From: Bacillota bacterium
GTDB lineage: Bacteria > Bacillota > Clostridia > Lachnospirales > Lachnospiraceae
Length of the DNA: 64,000 bases
Direction: 5' to 3'
Assembly: GCA_023437715.1 (NCBI GenBank)
Contig: JAEZFK010000053.1
Span: forward strand, 62,001-126,000
The position numbers and the translations under genes were made by a program. Positions 8,194 through 17,548 of the stretch are shown in pieces. The notes beneath the pieces are model-generated. The model searched no databases. It was not told the DNA's origin and worked only from the letters and a program-made list of their open reading frames with translations. Numbering within the stretch: position 1 is the stretch's first letter; every line of letters starts with the position of its first letter.

Positions 8194-9912
8194 ATGGCCG
8201 GTTCACAAAGCGCCCGCTTGGAGCGCAAAAAGTTTTTTTCAGATCCGATTTTAATCAGCATGATAACGGTTCTGCTGATTTTTCTTGCTTTGTTTATCCT
8301 GTACCCTCTGCTGATGCTTCTGGTAGACAGTTTTTATGCGGAGGGAACCGTCACTTTTTCCGTGTTTCAAAGAGTGCTGAACATGGAAAGGTTCCGAGGT
8401 GCCTTTCGAAACACACTTGTTCTGGGATTTATTACAGGTATTGCGTCCACAGCCATTGGACTGCTTTTTGCTTATGTTGAGGTGTATGTAAAGCTGCGCA
8501 CCAAGGTGCTGGAGAAGCTTTTCGGGCTTGTTTCCATGCTTCCCGTGGTGTCTCCGCCTTTTGTTCTCTCTTTGTCCATGATCATGCTTTTTGGGCGGAG
8601 CGGTTTAATCAGCCGGTCTCTGCTGCATATATATGATTCCAATGTCTATGGGCTCCGGGGGATTGCAATTGTTCAGACCCTTACCTTTTTCCCGGTGTGC
8701 TACCTGATGCTAAAGGGACTCCTGAAAAATATTGATCCATCTCTGGAGGAGGCTACCAGAGATATGGGGGCCACCCGGTGGAAGGTCTTTACCAGCGTCA
8801 CTTTTCCCCTTTTGCTTCCGGGACTTGGCAATGCATTTCTGGTGACTTTTATTGAATCCGTGGCAGATTTTGCAAATCCCATGCTGATCGGCGGTTCTTA
8901 TGATACCCTGGCAACCACCATATATTTACAGGTGACGGGCGCATATGACTCCACCGGCGCTGCGGCAATGTCTGTGGTCCTGCTGCTCTTAACCGTGGTA
9001 TTGTTCCTGATTCAGAAATATTATCTGGAAAAGAAGACGGCGGCTACCCTGACGGGGAAAGCTTCCCGCATGAGGATGCTGATCGAGGATAAGAGTGTAA
9101 CCGTTCCCCTTACTGTTTTCTGCGCCCTGATCGCTGCTTTTGTGCTTCTCATGTACATAATGGTTCCTTTTGGAGCTTTGTTTACCCTGTGGGGACGGGA
9201 CTACAGCTTAAGCCTTAAGTGGTTCCAATATATGTTTAAGACCAGCGGCTTAAAAGCATTTACTGATTCCTTTGTACTGTCGCTGATTGCCGCGCCTCTG
9301 ACTGCCTTTCTTTCCATGGTTATCTCTTATCTGGTGGTTAAGAAACGGTTTAAGGCCAAAGGCTTTATTGAGTTCGTTTCTATGCTGGCTATGGCTGTAC
9401 CGGGAACGGTCCTCGGCATCGGATATATCCGCGGATATGCCAACGGACTGTTTCGGAGCGGCTTCATGAGCGGATTATATGGAACAGGACTGATTCTTAT
9501 TATCGTATTCATAGTGCGAAGCCTGCCGACCGGCACCAGAAGCGGTATATCTGCCCTGCGCCAGATTGACAAGTCCATTGAGGAATCCGCCTATGACATG
9601 GGGGCCAATTCGGCCAGAGTATTTACGACGGTGACGCTTCCCCTGATTAAGGATTCATTTTTCAGCGGCCTGGTAACGGCTTTTGTACGGAGCATTACCG
9701 CCATATCCGCAATCATTCTTCTGGTAACACCGGACTTTTTGCTGATTACCTGCCAGATCAATGAGCAGGCGGAGAAAGGTAACTACGGCGTGGCTTGTGC
9801 TTATGCCACCGTATTGATTCTTATTACATATGGCGCTGTTCTTATTATGAATACTATGATAAAGTTTTTCGGTGTCAGCCGAAAAATCAAAGAAGTCCGC
9901 GATCCGGGTTAA
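8194..9912 (+). CDS. ABC transporter permease, fused double-domain (FbpB/AfuB type)
   Basis: A 572-residue membrane protein with two BPD-type permease domains in tandem. Each half carries an EAA loop: EEATRDMGATRWKVFTSVTFP in the first (around residues 185-205) and EESAYDMGANSARVFTTVTLP in the second. I count about 12 membrane segments. The ATG at 8194 follows GGAAGGAGGGG; the two ATGs at 8173/8176 lie before that RBS and are unlikely. It sits between the binding lipoprotein and the ATPase and forms the pore of that importer. Confidence 0.88.
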   Translation: MAGSQSARLERKKFFSDPILISMITVLLIFLALFILYPLLMLLVDSFYAEGTVTFSVFQRVLNMERFRGAFRNTLVLGFITGIASTAIGLLFAYVEVYVKLRTKVLEKLFGLVSMLPVVSPPFVLSLSMIMLFGRSGLISRSLLHIYDSNVYGLRGIAIVQTLTFFPVCYLMLKGLLKNIDPSLEEATRDMGATRWKVFTSVTFPLLLPGLGNAFLVTFIESVADFANPMLIGGSYDTLATTIYLQVTGAYDSTGAAAMSVVLLLLTVVLFLIQKYYLEKKTAATLTGKASRMRMLIEDKSVTVPLTVFCALIAAFVLLMYIMVPFGALFTLWGRDYSLSLKWFQYMFKTSGLKAFTDSFVLSLIAAPLTAFLSMVISYLVVKKRFKAKGFIEFVSMLAMAVPGTVLGIGYIRGYANGLFRSGFMSGLYGTGLILIIVFIVRSLPTGTRSGISALRQIDKSIEESAYDMGANSARVFTTVTLPLIKDSFFSGLVTAFVRSITAISAIILLVTPDFLLITCQINEQAEKGNYGVACAYATVLILITYGAVLIMNTMIKFFGVSRKIKEVRDPG

Positions 9913-9998
9913 GGAGGAAACGCCCTACGGGTATACCTTTACGCCCGGTAAAGCGGGGCGAGCATTGCCCAGTAAACATGGGCAAGAAAGAGGAAAAC

Positions 9999-11075
9999 AT
10001 GGAAAAACAGAAAAAAGGTGTTCGCCTGGAACACATTTCAAAAATATATACGGATCCCAAAACCGGCAAGGAATTTTACGCGGTAAAGGATACGACCCTG
10101 GATATTGAACCGGGGACATTTGTCACTCTTCTGGGGCCTTCCGGCTGTGGGAAAACAACCACCCTGCGCATGATTGCAGGCTTTGAAAGCCCGGATGAAG
10201 GAGAGATTTACCTGGGAGGAGAGGCCATAAACAGCTTAACGCCCAATAAAAGGGATACAGCCATGGTATTTCAGAGCTACGCCCTTTTGCCCCATTATAA
10301 TGTTTTTGATAACGTGGCCTATGGGCTTAAAATCAGAAAGCTTCCGAAAGACGAGATCAGGGAGCGGGTCATGAACATATTGAAGCTGGTGGAGATGGAG
10401 GGAATGGAATCCCGTATGACAAACCAGCTTTCCGGCGGCCAGCAGCAGCGAGTGGCCCTGGCAAGGGCTTTAGTCCTGGAACCCGGGGTTCTTCTCTTTG
10501 ACGAGCCATTGAGCAATCTGGATGCCAAGCTGCGGGTGACCATGAGGACCGAAATCCGAAAGATTCAGCAGAAGGTGGGAATTACGGCTATTTATGTGAC
10601 CCATGATCAGTCTGAAGCCATGAGCATATCCGATAAAATCATTATCATGAGCAACGGCAGAGTGGAACAGATTGGAAGTCCCAGGGAGATATATTATCAC
10701 CCGGCCTCCAGATTTGTGGCAGATTTCATCGGAGAGGCCAACTTTTTAAAGGCCAGAGTTCTGACTGTCAGCGGGGAAAAGGCCATGATCCAGGTGGCAG
10801 GGAAAGAATTTGAGGTCAACAATTTTGCAGGGGCAAATCCCAAGGATGAAGCAACCCTGGTAATCCGGCCTGAGGGGGCGTTGCTGGCGGAACAGGGATT
10901 GCTGGAAGGTCTTGTTACACTATCCACCTTTATGGGCTCTTACCAGTATTATCAGGTCATGGTAGGAGATAAGGAGATTCAGATCACCGACTATAATCCG
11001 GTCAACCGTAGGATTTATGAGGTGGGAGAGAGGGCCTTTCTTGATTTCGATCCCAGAGGGGTTTACATTCTGTAA
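9999..11075 (+). CDS. ABC transporter ATP-binding protein (FbpC/PotA-like)
   Basis: A 358-residue ATPase. Walker A is GPSGCGKTT, Q-loop MVFQSYALLPHYNVFDNV, signature LSGGQQQRVALARAL, Walker B LLFDEPLSNLD, and H-loop YVTHDQSEAM. A C-terminal TOBE/OB-type region follows (from about residue 240, PASRFVADFIGEANF). I chose the ATG at 9999 with AGAGG upstream; the in-frame ATG at 9978 has no ribosome site. The 86-base gap from the permease holds small GC-rich hairpins. It energises the preceding importer. Confidence 0.88.
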   Translation: MEKQKKGVRLEHISKIYTDPKTGKEFYAVKDTTLDIEPGTFVTLLGPSGCGKTTTLRMIAGFESPDEGEIYLGGEAINSLTPNKRDTAMVFQSYALLPHYNVFDNVAYGLKIRKLPKDEIRERVMNILKLVEMEGMESRMTNQLSGGQQQRVALARALVLEPGVLLFDEPLSNLDAKLRVTMRTEIRKIQQKVGITAIYVTHDQSEAMSISDKIIIMSNGRVEQIGSPREIYYHPASRFVADFIGEANFLKARVLTVSGEKAMIQVAGKEFEVNNFAGANPKDEATLVIRPEGALLAEQGLLEGLVTLSTFMGSYQYYQVMVGDKEIQITDYNPVNRRIYEVGERAFLDFDPRGVYIL

Positions 11076-11126
11076 TGGCATTGATAAAATGGTAATATCA
11101 TTTACGGGACGGGGCTCAGGGGAAGA

Positions 11127-12152
11127 ATGAAACGATTGATTGGATGTGCCGGAATTATTCTGTGTGCTGCCTTTTTTACCGGTTGTTCCGGCAATGACCG
11201 GGCAGTGACCGCAGAGACTGAGGGAAAGAAACTGGTGGTTTACTGTCCTCATCCTCTGGAATTTATTAATCCTATTGTTTCTGAATTTGAGGAACAGACG
11301 GGAATAAGGACAGAGGTATGCACTGGGAGCACCGGAGAATTGTTAAAGATGGCGGAAGACGGAGACGAACCCCGGTGCGATATTTTCTGGGGAGGCTCCC
11401 TGTCTACGACCATGCCAAAAAGCTATTTATTCGAGCCCTATATCAGTAAAAATGAATCCATGATCCAGGAAGAGTTTAAAAACACGGAAGGAAATGTAAC
11501 CCGTTTTACGGATGTTCCCAGCATTCTCATGGTCAATACCAACCTGGCAGGAGATATTTCCATAGAAGGCTATGAGGATCTGCTGAAGCCGGAGCTTGCT
11601 GGAAAGATCGCCATGTGTGATCCTGCCATTTCTTCCTCCGCCTATGAACATTTGATCAATATGCTTTATGCCATGGGAGACGGGGAACCGGAGAAAGGGT
11701 GGGGCTATGTGGAACAATTCTGCAGCAGCCTTAAGGGAACCCTGTTGAAAAGCTCCTCCGAAGTGTATCAGGGAGTGGCAGAGGGACGTTTTACCGTGGG
11801 ACTGACCTTTGAGGAAGGGGCGGCCCATTACATGGCAGATGGGTATCCGGTAAAAGTGGTATACATGAAAGAAGGAGTAATATCAAAGCCGGATGTGGTC
11901 TGCATTGCAAAGGGGACGGAACACCAGCCGGAAGCCAGGCAGTTTGTGGATTTTGTCACAGGAAAGGATGCTCAGACCGTTATATCGGAAAGCCTTGGAA
12001 GACGTTCCGTGAGAACGGATGTGAATGAACCGGAATACCTGCTGGATAAGCAGGAGATTCACATAATCCATGATGAAGAAGCTGTGGTGAAAGAAAATAA
12101 AGAGGAATGGCTGTCCCGTTTTTCCGAGATTTTTCAAAGCACCCAGGATTAA
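11127..12152 (+). CDS. Extracellular binding lipoprotein, probable sensor partner of the following kinase (HptA-like)
   Basis: A 341-residue lipoprotein with signal MKRLIGCAGIILCAAFFTGC (lipobox FTGC, Cys20) and a family-1 binding fold from KLVVYCPHPLEFINPIVSEFEEQTG. The CDIFWGGSLSTT motif is related to the DVWFGG motif of the first binding protein. It stands apart from the importer genes and just 14 bases before a YesM/LytS kinase. In Staphylococcus aureus HptA, a protein of this fold, signals extracellular sugar phosphate to kinase HptS and regulator HptR. By analogy this is more likely the sensing component than a second transport component; that is inference. Confidence 0.75.
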   Translation: MKRLIGCAGIILCAAFFTGCSGNDRAVTAETEGKKLVVYCPHPLEFINPIVSEFEEQTGIRTEVCTGSTGELLKMAEDGDEPRCDIFWGGSLSTTMPKSYLFEPYISKNESMIQEEFKNTEGNVTRFTDVPSILMVNTNLAGDISIEGYEDLLKPELAGKIAMCDPAISSSAYEHLINMLYAMGDGEPEKGWGYVEQFCSSLKGTLLKSSSEVYQGVAEGRFTVGLTFEEGAAHYMADGYPVKVVYMKEGVISKPDVVCIAKGTEHQPEARQFVDFVTGKDAQTVISESLGRRSVRTDVNEPEYLLDKQEIHIIHDEEAVVKENKEEWLSRFSEIFQSTQD

Positions 12153-12166
12153 AAGAGGAATGAAGC

Positions 12167-13861
12167 ATGAAAAAAGAACGGTATTTCAAGGATGAACTGC
12201 GCCGTCTGTTTATCGGATATGCGATCATTCCGGCTGCAGGCCTTACCCTGGTCTGTACCCTGGTGTTTCTGGCTGTTCTGCTTTACGGGAAGAAAAGCGG
12301 GAATGAATCCCACAATACTTATGTAGCGAAAGAATTGGAGCGTGTCCTGACCGGGTATGAGCAGGAGATGGGGAAGCTTTCGGCAGACAGCCGTATTTTT
12401 GACGGCAGCTTAAATGCTCTGGGACAGATGGCGGTGTTTGAAGAATTTTACCGGGTGTCCAACCAGCTGGGATACAAGGCGGATTTATTTGTTCTGGATG
12501 GAGAAAGACAGGTGCGTTTTTCCACGGAAAGAGAAATACCGGATTATTTATCAGGGAATCCGCTCATTCACTGGGGCATATTCGGGGCAATGGATGAAGA
12601 CCCGGGGAAAATGAAAGTACACCTGATGGAAGCCTGGAAAGGGCCGGACCGGAATATTGTCATGGGAACTGCGGTGATGAAAGGAAAAGAAAAAGCAGGA
12701 TATCTGGTCTTCACGATCAACAGCAGCCAGTTTCATGGGTTGATGGACCGGTCGGAAAGCCAGACCATCATTGCGGACCGGTACGGCTGGGGCTATTTAA
12801 GCAACAATTACAGCCTGCTTGACAGCAGCAACCGGGTGCTGAAGGTCCTTGAAACAGCGGGACAATATCTGACTTATGAGAATGAAATGTTTCTCTTATC
12901 AACTCACCCGGCATATCATCAGATGTTTTTTGTATACTCCGCAACGGATATCCGGAATATTGTCGTATCTCTGGGGCTCAGCGGAGCCCTTATCATATCC
13001 GCGCTGGTGCTCATGACAGCCTGGGTGCTTGTCAGCACCAAAAAGGTGACGGAGCGGAAGACCGGGGATTTCTACCGCATACTGGAAGTGATGGAGATGA
13101 CAAGAAACGGCAATCTGGACACTCCCATTCAGATAGAAAGTGAAAATGAATTCAGGATCATTGCCGATGCCTATAATGATACCATTGACAGTTTGAAACG
13201 GCAGATGGAGAATAACCGAAAGATGACGGAGCTGGTGGCTGCGGCCCAGAATAAGCAGCTGGAATCCCAGTTTAATCCCCACTTTCTCTTTAACACCCTG
13301 GAAAATATCCGGTATATGTGTAAAATCCAGCCTGACATTGCATCTAAAATGGTATTCAGCCTGTCAAATCTCCTGCGGTACAGCTTAAATGGCAGCAAGG
13401 TGGAAGTTACCCTGGAGGAAGACTTGGAACATCTGGAAAATTATCTGACCATTCTGCAATACCGGTTCAACCGCCGCTTTTCCTGTGTTGTCGATGTGGA
13501 GGCGGAGGCCTTATGCTGCCGCATTCCCAAGCTGGTTTTACAGCCCATGATAGAAAATTCCGTAAAATACGGCTTTGGAAACCAGGAGAATTTAAAGGTG
13601 GAGATCAAGGCTTATATTCATGAAGACCGGCTGATCATGATCTGCCGGGATGACGGAATCGGGATGACTCCGGGAATTCTGGGCGAGCTTACGGCTCTTC
13701 TGGAACAGGAGGAGAATAACAGCAGGCATTCCGGACTTTACAACATCCACAGGCGGTGCAGGATTCTCTATGGGCGGCCCTATGGCGTGGAAATACGCAG
13801 TTCAGAAGGGCTTGGCACCACACTGGTGGTAACTCTTCCGGTAAAGAGGGAGGAAATATAA
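12167..13861 (+). CDS. Sensor histidine kinase, YesM/LytS family (HptS-like)
   Basis: A 564-residue kinase with an N-terminal membrane segment (about 20-45), an extracellular domain to about residue 265, a second membrane segment (LSGALIISALVLMTAWVL), a HAMP-like linker (MTRNGNLDTPIQIESENEF), and a His_kinase (PF06580) domain. The phosphoacceptor is in QFNPHFLFNTLENI (His372). The ATPase domain has the N-box LVLQPMIENSVKYGF and G-box DDGIGM. The stop overlaps the response regulator start by one base. It very probably senses through the preceding lipoprotein. Confidence 0.88.
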   Translation: MKKERYFKDELRRLFIGYAIIPAAGLTLVCTLVFLAVLLYGKKSGNESHNTYVAKELERVLTGYEQEMGKLSADSRIFDGSLNALGQMAVFEEFYRVSNQLGYKADLFVLDGERQVRFSTEREIPDYLSGNPLIHWGIFGAMDEDPGKMKVHLMEAWKGPDRNIVMGTAVMKGKEKAGYLVFTINSSQFHGLMDRSESQTIIADRYGWGYLSNNYSLLDSSNRVLKVLETAGQYLTYENEMFLLSTHPAYHQMFFVYSATDIRNIVVSLGLSGALIISALVLMTAWVLVSTKKVTERKTGDFYRILEVMEMTRNGNLDTPIQIESENEFRIIADAYNDTIDSLKRQMENNRKMTELVAAAQNKQLESQFNPHFLFNTLENIRYMCKIQPDIASKMVFSLSNLLRYSLNGSKVEVTLEEDLEHLENYLTILQYRFNRRFSCVVDVEAEALCCRIPKLVLQPMIENSVKYGFGNQENLKVEIKAYIHEDRLIMICRDDGIGMTPGILGELTALLEQEENNSRHSGLYNIHRRCRILYGRPYGVEIRSSEGLGTTLVVTLPVKREEI

Positions 13862-14640
13862 TGCTGCGGGTGTTGATAGCAGAAGATGAAGACATTATCC
13901 GAAAAGGATTGATTTATACAACAGACTGGGTCAGCATGGACTGCGTGGTGGTGGCTGAGGCGGTTAACGGACAGGACGGCCTTTTGAAAATACAGGAATA
14001 TAAGCCTGACGTTGTGATTGCAGATATCTGCATGCCCTTTATGGATGGCATTGAAATGATTAAAGAGGCCTCAAAGACGGTGAAATTTAAAAGCATTCTG
14101 CTGACCAGCTATGCGGATTTTGAATATGCGAGAAGAGCCATTGCGGCACGGGTCAGCGAATACCTTTTAAAGCCGGTAGATGAGGAAAAGCTGGCGGCTC
14201 TTATGAAACGGCTGGGAGAGGAAATTGCAAGCAGCCAGCAGCTGGAATATGCTGTGGAGCGGGCGGAGGCCACAGGCGGGATTATGAACCTGGAATACTA
14301 CATGAATCTGGATTTTTCAGAAAACAGGTATGTTTCCCAGGCCCTGGAGAAGATACGGGCCGGATATGCGGATAAATTAAGCGTGGAGTCCATATCGGAA
14401 GAACTGGGAGTCAGCGCCAGCTACTTAAGCCGCAAATTTAAAGAGGTGACAGGGCAGACCTTTTTGGATTTCTTAAATAAATACCGGGTTTCCCAGGCAA
14501 TCATGCTGCTGAACACGGGGCAATACCGGATCGGTGAGGCCGCGGATGCCACGGGCTTTACGGATTACAAGCATTTTTGCGCCGTATTTAAAAAATATAC
14601 ATTAAAGTCGCCGTCGAAGTTTATGAAAGGAACGGAATAA
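13861..14640 (+). CDS. Response regulator, AraC-type output (YesN/HptR-like)
   Basis: A 259-residue two-domain regulator. The receiver domain (1-120) has acidic residues EDED at 8-11, phosphoacceptor Asp55 in VVIADICMPFMDG, and the Lys of YLLKPVDE. The C-terminal AraC/XylS domain holds two helix-turn-helices: LSVESISEELGVSASYLSRKF and YRIGEAADATGFTDYKHFCAVF. The start is the ATG sharing a base with the kinase stop (TAATG). It probably activates the upstream importer genes in response to the ligand. Confidence 0.9.
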   Translation: MLRVLIAEDEDIIRKGLIYTTDWVSMDCVVVAEAVNGQDGLLKIQEYKPDVVIADICMPFMDGIEMIKEASKTVKFKSILLTSYADFEYARRAIAARVSEYLLKPVDEEKLAALMKRLGEEIASSQQLEYAVERAEATGGIMNLEYYMNLDFSENRYVSQALEKIRAGYADKLSVESISEELGVSASYLSRKFKEVTGQTFLDFLNKYRVSQAIMLLNTGQYRIGEAADATGFTDYKHFCAVFKKYTLKSPSKFMKGTE

Positions 14641-14656
14641 GGAGAGGGAGTAGCAA

Positions 14657-15349
14657 ATGAATCAGGTTTGGCAAATGCTGGTCGGTTTCGGGGAAAGGTA
14701 TGACCTTGCCTATCAGACCAGCCTGTTTTTTCGGATCATTGTAGCCGGTGTTTTGGGGTATTTGATCGGGTATGAGAGGAAGAACCGCTATAAAGGAGCG
14801 GGTATGAGGACCCATGCCATCGTAGCCATGGGGGCGGCACTGATGATGGTGGTTTCCAAGTATGGATTCCGGGATATTCCCGATTATGACGCGTCCAGGA
14901 TTGCATCCCAGATTGTATCGGGAATCGGATTTCTGGGAGCAGGAGTTATATTTGTAAAGAACAATTCAGTCAGCGGCCTGACTACGGCCGCCGGCATATG
15001 GGCGACAGCAGGGGTCGGCATGGCAATCGGCGCAGGTGAGTATTACCTGGGCTGTGGTTCCGGACTTCTTCTGATATTTACCCAGATCATCCTTCATGAC
15101 ATCCCCTTTCTTTCGAAAGAGCCTTATAGGAACATTTTAAAAATCACAACGGACCAGTATGACAGTGTGATAACGGAGCTGTTCCAAAATCTCAATGAGG
15201 AAAAAATAAAGGTATTGAATATTAAAATCGGGAAATCAAAGGATTCCACAAAGGTGGAACTGGATCTTCTTTATCCGGCCGGATATGGAAAAAACGACTT
15301 AATCATCAAGTGGTCAAATGACAAGAGAATTGAGAATATCAACGGTTAA
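14657..15349 (+). CDS. MgtC/SapB family membrane protein
   Basis: A 230-residue protein with the MgtC signature GYLIGYERKNRYKGAGMRTHAIVAMGAALMM, given in parts: GYLIGYERK and AGMRTHAIVAMGAAL. About four to five membrane segments are followed by a cytoplasmic ACT-like C-terminal domain (from about residue 155, ILKITTDQYDSVITELFQ). MgtC proteins act in magnesium or acid homeostasis or restrain the F-ATPase; the physiological role here is unknown. The RBS AAGGAGAGGG precedes the ATG by a few bases. The gene is 16 bases after the response regulator and may be co-transcribed. Confidence 0.82.
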   Translation: MNQVWQMLVGFGERYDLAYQTSLFFRIIVAGVLGYLIGYERKNRYKGAGMRTHAIVAMGAALMMVVSKYGFRDIPDYDASRIASQIVSGIGFLGAGVIFVKNNSVSGLTTAAGIWATAGVGMAIGAGEYYLGCGSGLLLIFTQIILHDIPFLSKEPYRNILKITTDQYDSVITELFQNLNEEKIKVLNIKIGKSKDSTKVELDLLYPAGYGKNDLIIKWSNDKRIENING

Positions 15350-15427
15350 TTGAACCGCTTATGCCGGAAAGAAAGCTTCTTCCTGCTATATTTACTATAT
15401 ATTATGCAGCGAATAAAAGGCTGTATG

Positions 15428-15446
15428 GCAATTTATAGTAAATTGC
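15428..15446. promoter_or_regulatory. Inverted repeat upstream of the sigma factor gene
   Basis: GCAATTTA and TAAATTGC form a perfect 8-bp dyad with a 3-base centre about 85 bases before the sigma gene start. A TATACT hexamer follows at 15459-15464. It is likely an operator, but no partner is identified. Confidence 0.35.
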
Positions 15447-15529
15447 GTAATTGTGGGTATACTACAAAATGTATATAAAAAACCACATGACTGCAATTGT
15501 GCTGAAATTAGTAAGGTAGGAGAAAATTT

Positions 15530-16615
15530 TTGAAAGCGGATATGGATAAAAAGAGACAGTTATCGCAGAATATTCAAAAAATGGGAGAGCGGGAGAACAG
15601 AATACAGGAAAGCGGGCTGGAAAGGCTTTTGGAAACCAATGGTACTCATCATATGGAAGATGAGGAACTGACTCAATTGCTGGGCGGAAGAAATATTTGC
15701 GTCATGGAAGAAGTATCACCGGCGGCAGTTGAAGATTTTGAGGTCCTATCCGGTCCGGAAATCACAGATGATATTTCGAGCTTTATCGAAGACAGCGTAA
15801 AGATATATTTACGGCAGATCGGGAGAATCCGGCTGCTGACAGAAGAAGAGGAGCTTGCAATCGCAAAAAGGATTGAGCGGGGAGAGGATGCGGCCAAAAA
15901 AGAGCTGGCCAATGCAAACCTGAGGCTGGTGGTCAGTGTGGCAAAGCGTTATGTACGGGGCAGCAGCATGAGCTTTCTGGATCTGATTCAGGAAGGCAAC
16001 ATGGGATTGATGAAAGCGGTTGACAAATTTGATTACCACAAGGGCTATAAGTTCAGCACCTATGCCATGTGGTGGATCAGGCAGTCCATCACCCGGGCCA
16101 TTGCGGACCAGGCCCGGGTCATCCGGATACCGGTGCATATGAGGGAACGGATGAATAAGGTGGCAGGAGCTTCAAGAAAATTCCGTGAGGACCATGGGCG
16201 GGAAGGCACCATAAAGGAGCTGTCTGATATGCTGGGCATGGCGGAGGCCAATCTGGAAGAGATCATGAGGCTGTACAGCGACACCATTTCTCTGGATGCC
16301 CCGGTAGGAGAGGAAGAAGACAATATGCTCATGGACTTCGTTTCCGATGATTCCACCACGGAGCAATTCGTATCTGTGGAACAGGTAATGCTTCGGGAGG
16401 AGATCAATCATATTTTGTCGGAGCTGACGGAGCGGGAACAGAAGATTATCCGCCTGCGGTTTGGCTTTATTGACGGACGGGTCTGGACTCTGGAGGAAGT
16501 GGGAAAGGAATTTCATGTGACCAGGGAACGAATCCGCCAGATCGAGGCCAGGGCTTTAAGGCAGCTGAGGACGAAACGGGGAATCGGGCTGCTGAAATCA
16601 TATCTGGAAAGCTGA
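15530..16615 (+). CDS. RNA polymerase sigma factor, RpoD-like (group 1/2)
   Basis: A 361-residue sigma-70. Region 1.2 is [21 protein letters not shown]. Regions 2.1-2.4 run from [16 protein letters not shown] to [27 protein letters not shown], the same promoter -10 recognition block as housekeeping SigA. Region 3 follows, and region 4.2 is [29 protein letters not shown]. The N-terminal acidic region 1.1 is short or absent, and the usual Arg/His-Thr before region 4.2 is Trp-Thr. The TTG at 15530 has GTAGGAG seven bases upstream; an ATG at 15542 is the alternative. It stands alone, not in a dnaG-rpoD operon, so I regard it as an extra sigma factor with housekeeping-like specificity. Confidence 0.85.
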   Translation: MKADMDKKRQLSQNIQKMGERENRIQESGLERLLETNGTHHMEDEELTQLLGGRNICVMEEVSPAAVEDFEVLSGPEITDDISSFIEDSVKIYLRQIGRIRLLTEEEELAIAKRIERGEDAAKKELANANLRLVVSVAKRYVRGSSMSFLDLIQEGNMGLMKAVDKFDYHKGYKFSTYAMWWIRQSITRAIADQARVIRIPVHMRERMNKVAGASRKFREDHGREGTIKELSDMLGMAEANLEEIMRLYSDTISLDAPVGEEEDNMLMDFVSDDSTTEQFVSVEQVMLREEINHILSELTEREQKIIRLRFGFIDGRVWTLEEVGKEFHVTRERIRQIEARALRQLRTKRGIGLLKSYLES

Positions 16616-16633
16616 ATATTTGGAAAGCCAGTC

Positions 16634-16671
16634 AGGGCGTGAATCCGGAAACGGATTTGCGCTCCTTTTTT
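16634..16671 (+). terminator. Rho-independent terminator of the sigma gene
   Basis: AATCCG and CGGATT pair around GAAA, flanked by further partly paired GGGCG/CGCTCC bases, and are followed by six T. It lies 18 bases after the stop. Confidence 0.75.
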
Positions 16672-16696
16672 AGGCGACAGGCTGTATTAAATTAAA

Positions 16697-16765
16697 ACAG
16701 GTACCTGTAAAAAATATCTTGACATTTATAACAGGTACCTGTATAATGATGCTAAAGGTACCTGT
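16697..16765 (+). promoter_or_regulatory. marR promoter with three copies of the ACAGGTACCTGT operator
   Basis: A near-consensus promoter, TTGACA (16719-16724) and TATAAT (16742-16747) with a 17-base spacer, carries a perfect 12-bp palindrome ACAGGTACCTGT at 16697-16708 and again at 16731-16742. A third copy with one mismatch, AAAGGTACCTGT, is at 16754-16765. They lie upstream of -35, between the hexamers, and at the expected start site. Binding would block polymerase, so autorepression by the MarR product is the simplest reading. Confidence 0.85.
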
Positions 16766-16795
16766 TATAAAATATAATTAAGGAGGATTTATTCA

Positions 16796-17452
16796 ATGGA
16801 AGATAATTCTAACGAACTTTATGAAAAGCTGTCAAGGCTCCAATGGCTTATGCAGCGTCACCATTTGCATAATCATGCCCAATATGGCCCAATGGCTGAT
16901 CCGACCCGGGGACAGGGAAGGGTTCTTGCCATGTTAAGGCTGCAGGAGGAAATCACCACAAAGGATCTTTCCTATCTGCTGGGCATCCGGCAGCAGTCTC
17001 TTAATGAACTGCTCAATAAGCTGGAAAATAACGGCTATGTAACCCGCGTCCCGTCAGAAGCGGATAAACGGGTCATGCTGGTCCGGCTTACGGAAAAAGG
17101 AAGAAGTGAGGATAAAAGAGAGGAGCCGGATTTTGACGGTATTTTAAACTGTCTGAACGAAGAAGAGCAGGCGGCTTTCAGTGAATATCTGGACCGGATA
17201 ATAGGGGCTCTTGAGGCTCAGCTTGGGGTTGAAGAGGACGATGACCAGCGGATAGAATGGCTGCGGGCCGCCCGTTCCCGCATGGGAAATGAGCAGTTTG
17301 AACGGCTCATGTCCATGAGAGGCGGATTTTTCGGTTCCGGATTCCACGATATGCGGTCGGGAAGACCGGCTTCCCATTCACCGGAGCGCAATAACCATAA
17401 TCCCCATGACAGATGGCCGGATGGTTTTCACTCTGGCAGGGGAAGGGATTAA
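16796..17452 (+). CDS. MarR family transcriptional regulator, His-rich ends
   Basis: A 218-residue MarR protein, longer than the usual 140-160. The winged-helix core is at about 40-105: GQGRVLAMLRLQEEITTKDLSYLLGIRQQSLNELLNKLENNGYVTR followed by the wing PSEADKRVMLVRLTEKG, cited here as landmarks LSYLLGIRQQSLNELLNKL and EADKRVMLVRLTEKG. Unusual features are the His cluster RHHLHNHAQ near residues 22-30 and a polar tail with several His (FHDMRSG, NNHNPHDRW, GFHSGRGRD). These suggest metal or redox sensing but prove nothing. It is monocistronic, with its own operator-laden promoter and terminator; its targets elsewhere should carry the same palindrome. Confidence 0.85.
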   Translation: MEDNSNELYEKLSRLQWLMQRHHLHNHAQYGPMADPTRGQGRVLAMLRLQEEITTKDLSYLLGIRQQSLNELLNKLENNGYVTRVPSEADKRVMLVRLTEKGRSEDKREEPDFDGILNCLNEEEQAAFSEYLDRIIGALEAQLGVEEDDDQRIEWLRAARSRMGNEQFERLMSMRGGFFGSGFHDMRSGRPASHSPERNNHNPHDRWPDGFHSGRGRD

Positions 17453-17548
17453 GGCCGCCTTGCAGGGAAGCGCCCGGTATGCTACATTTAAACGGGATGA
17501 GGCGGAAGTCTGAAATGTTATATTTATAGAAAATTTTTAGTATATAAA

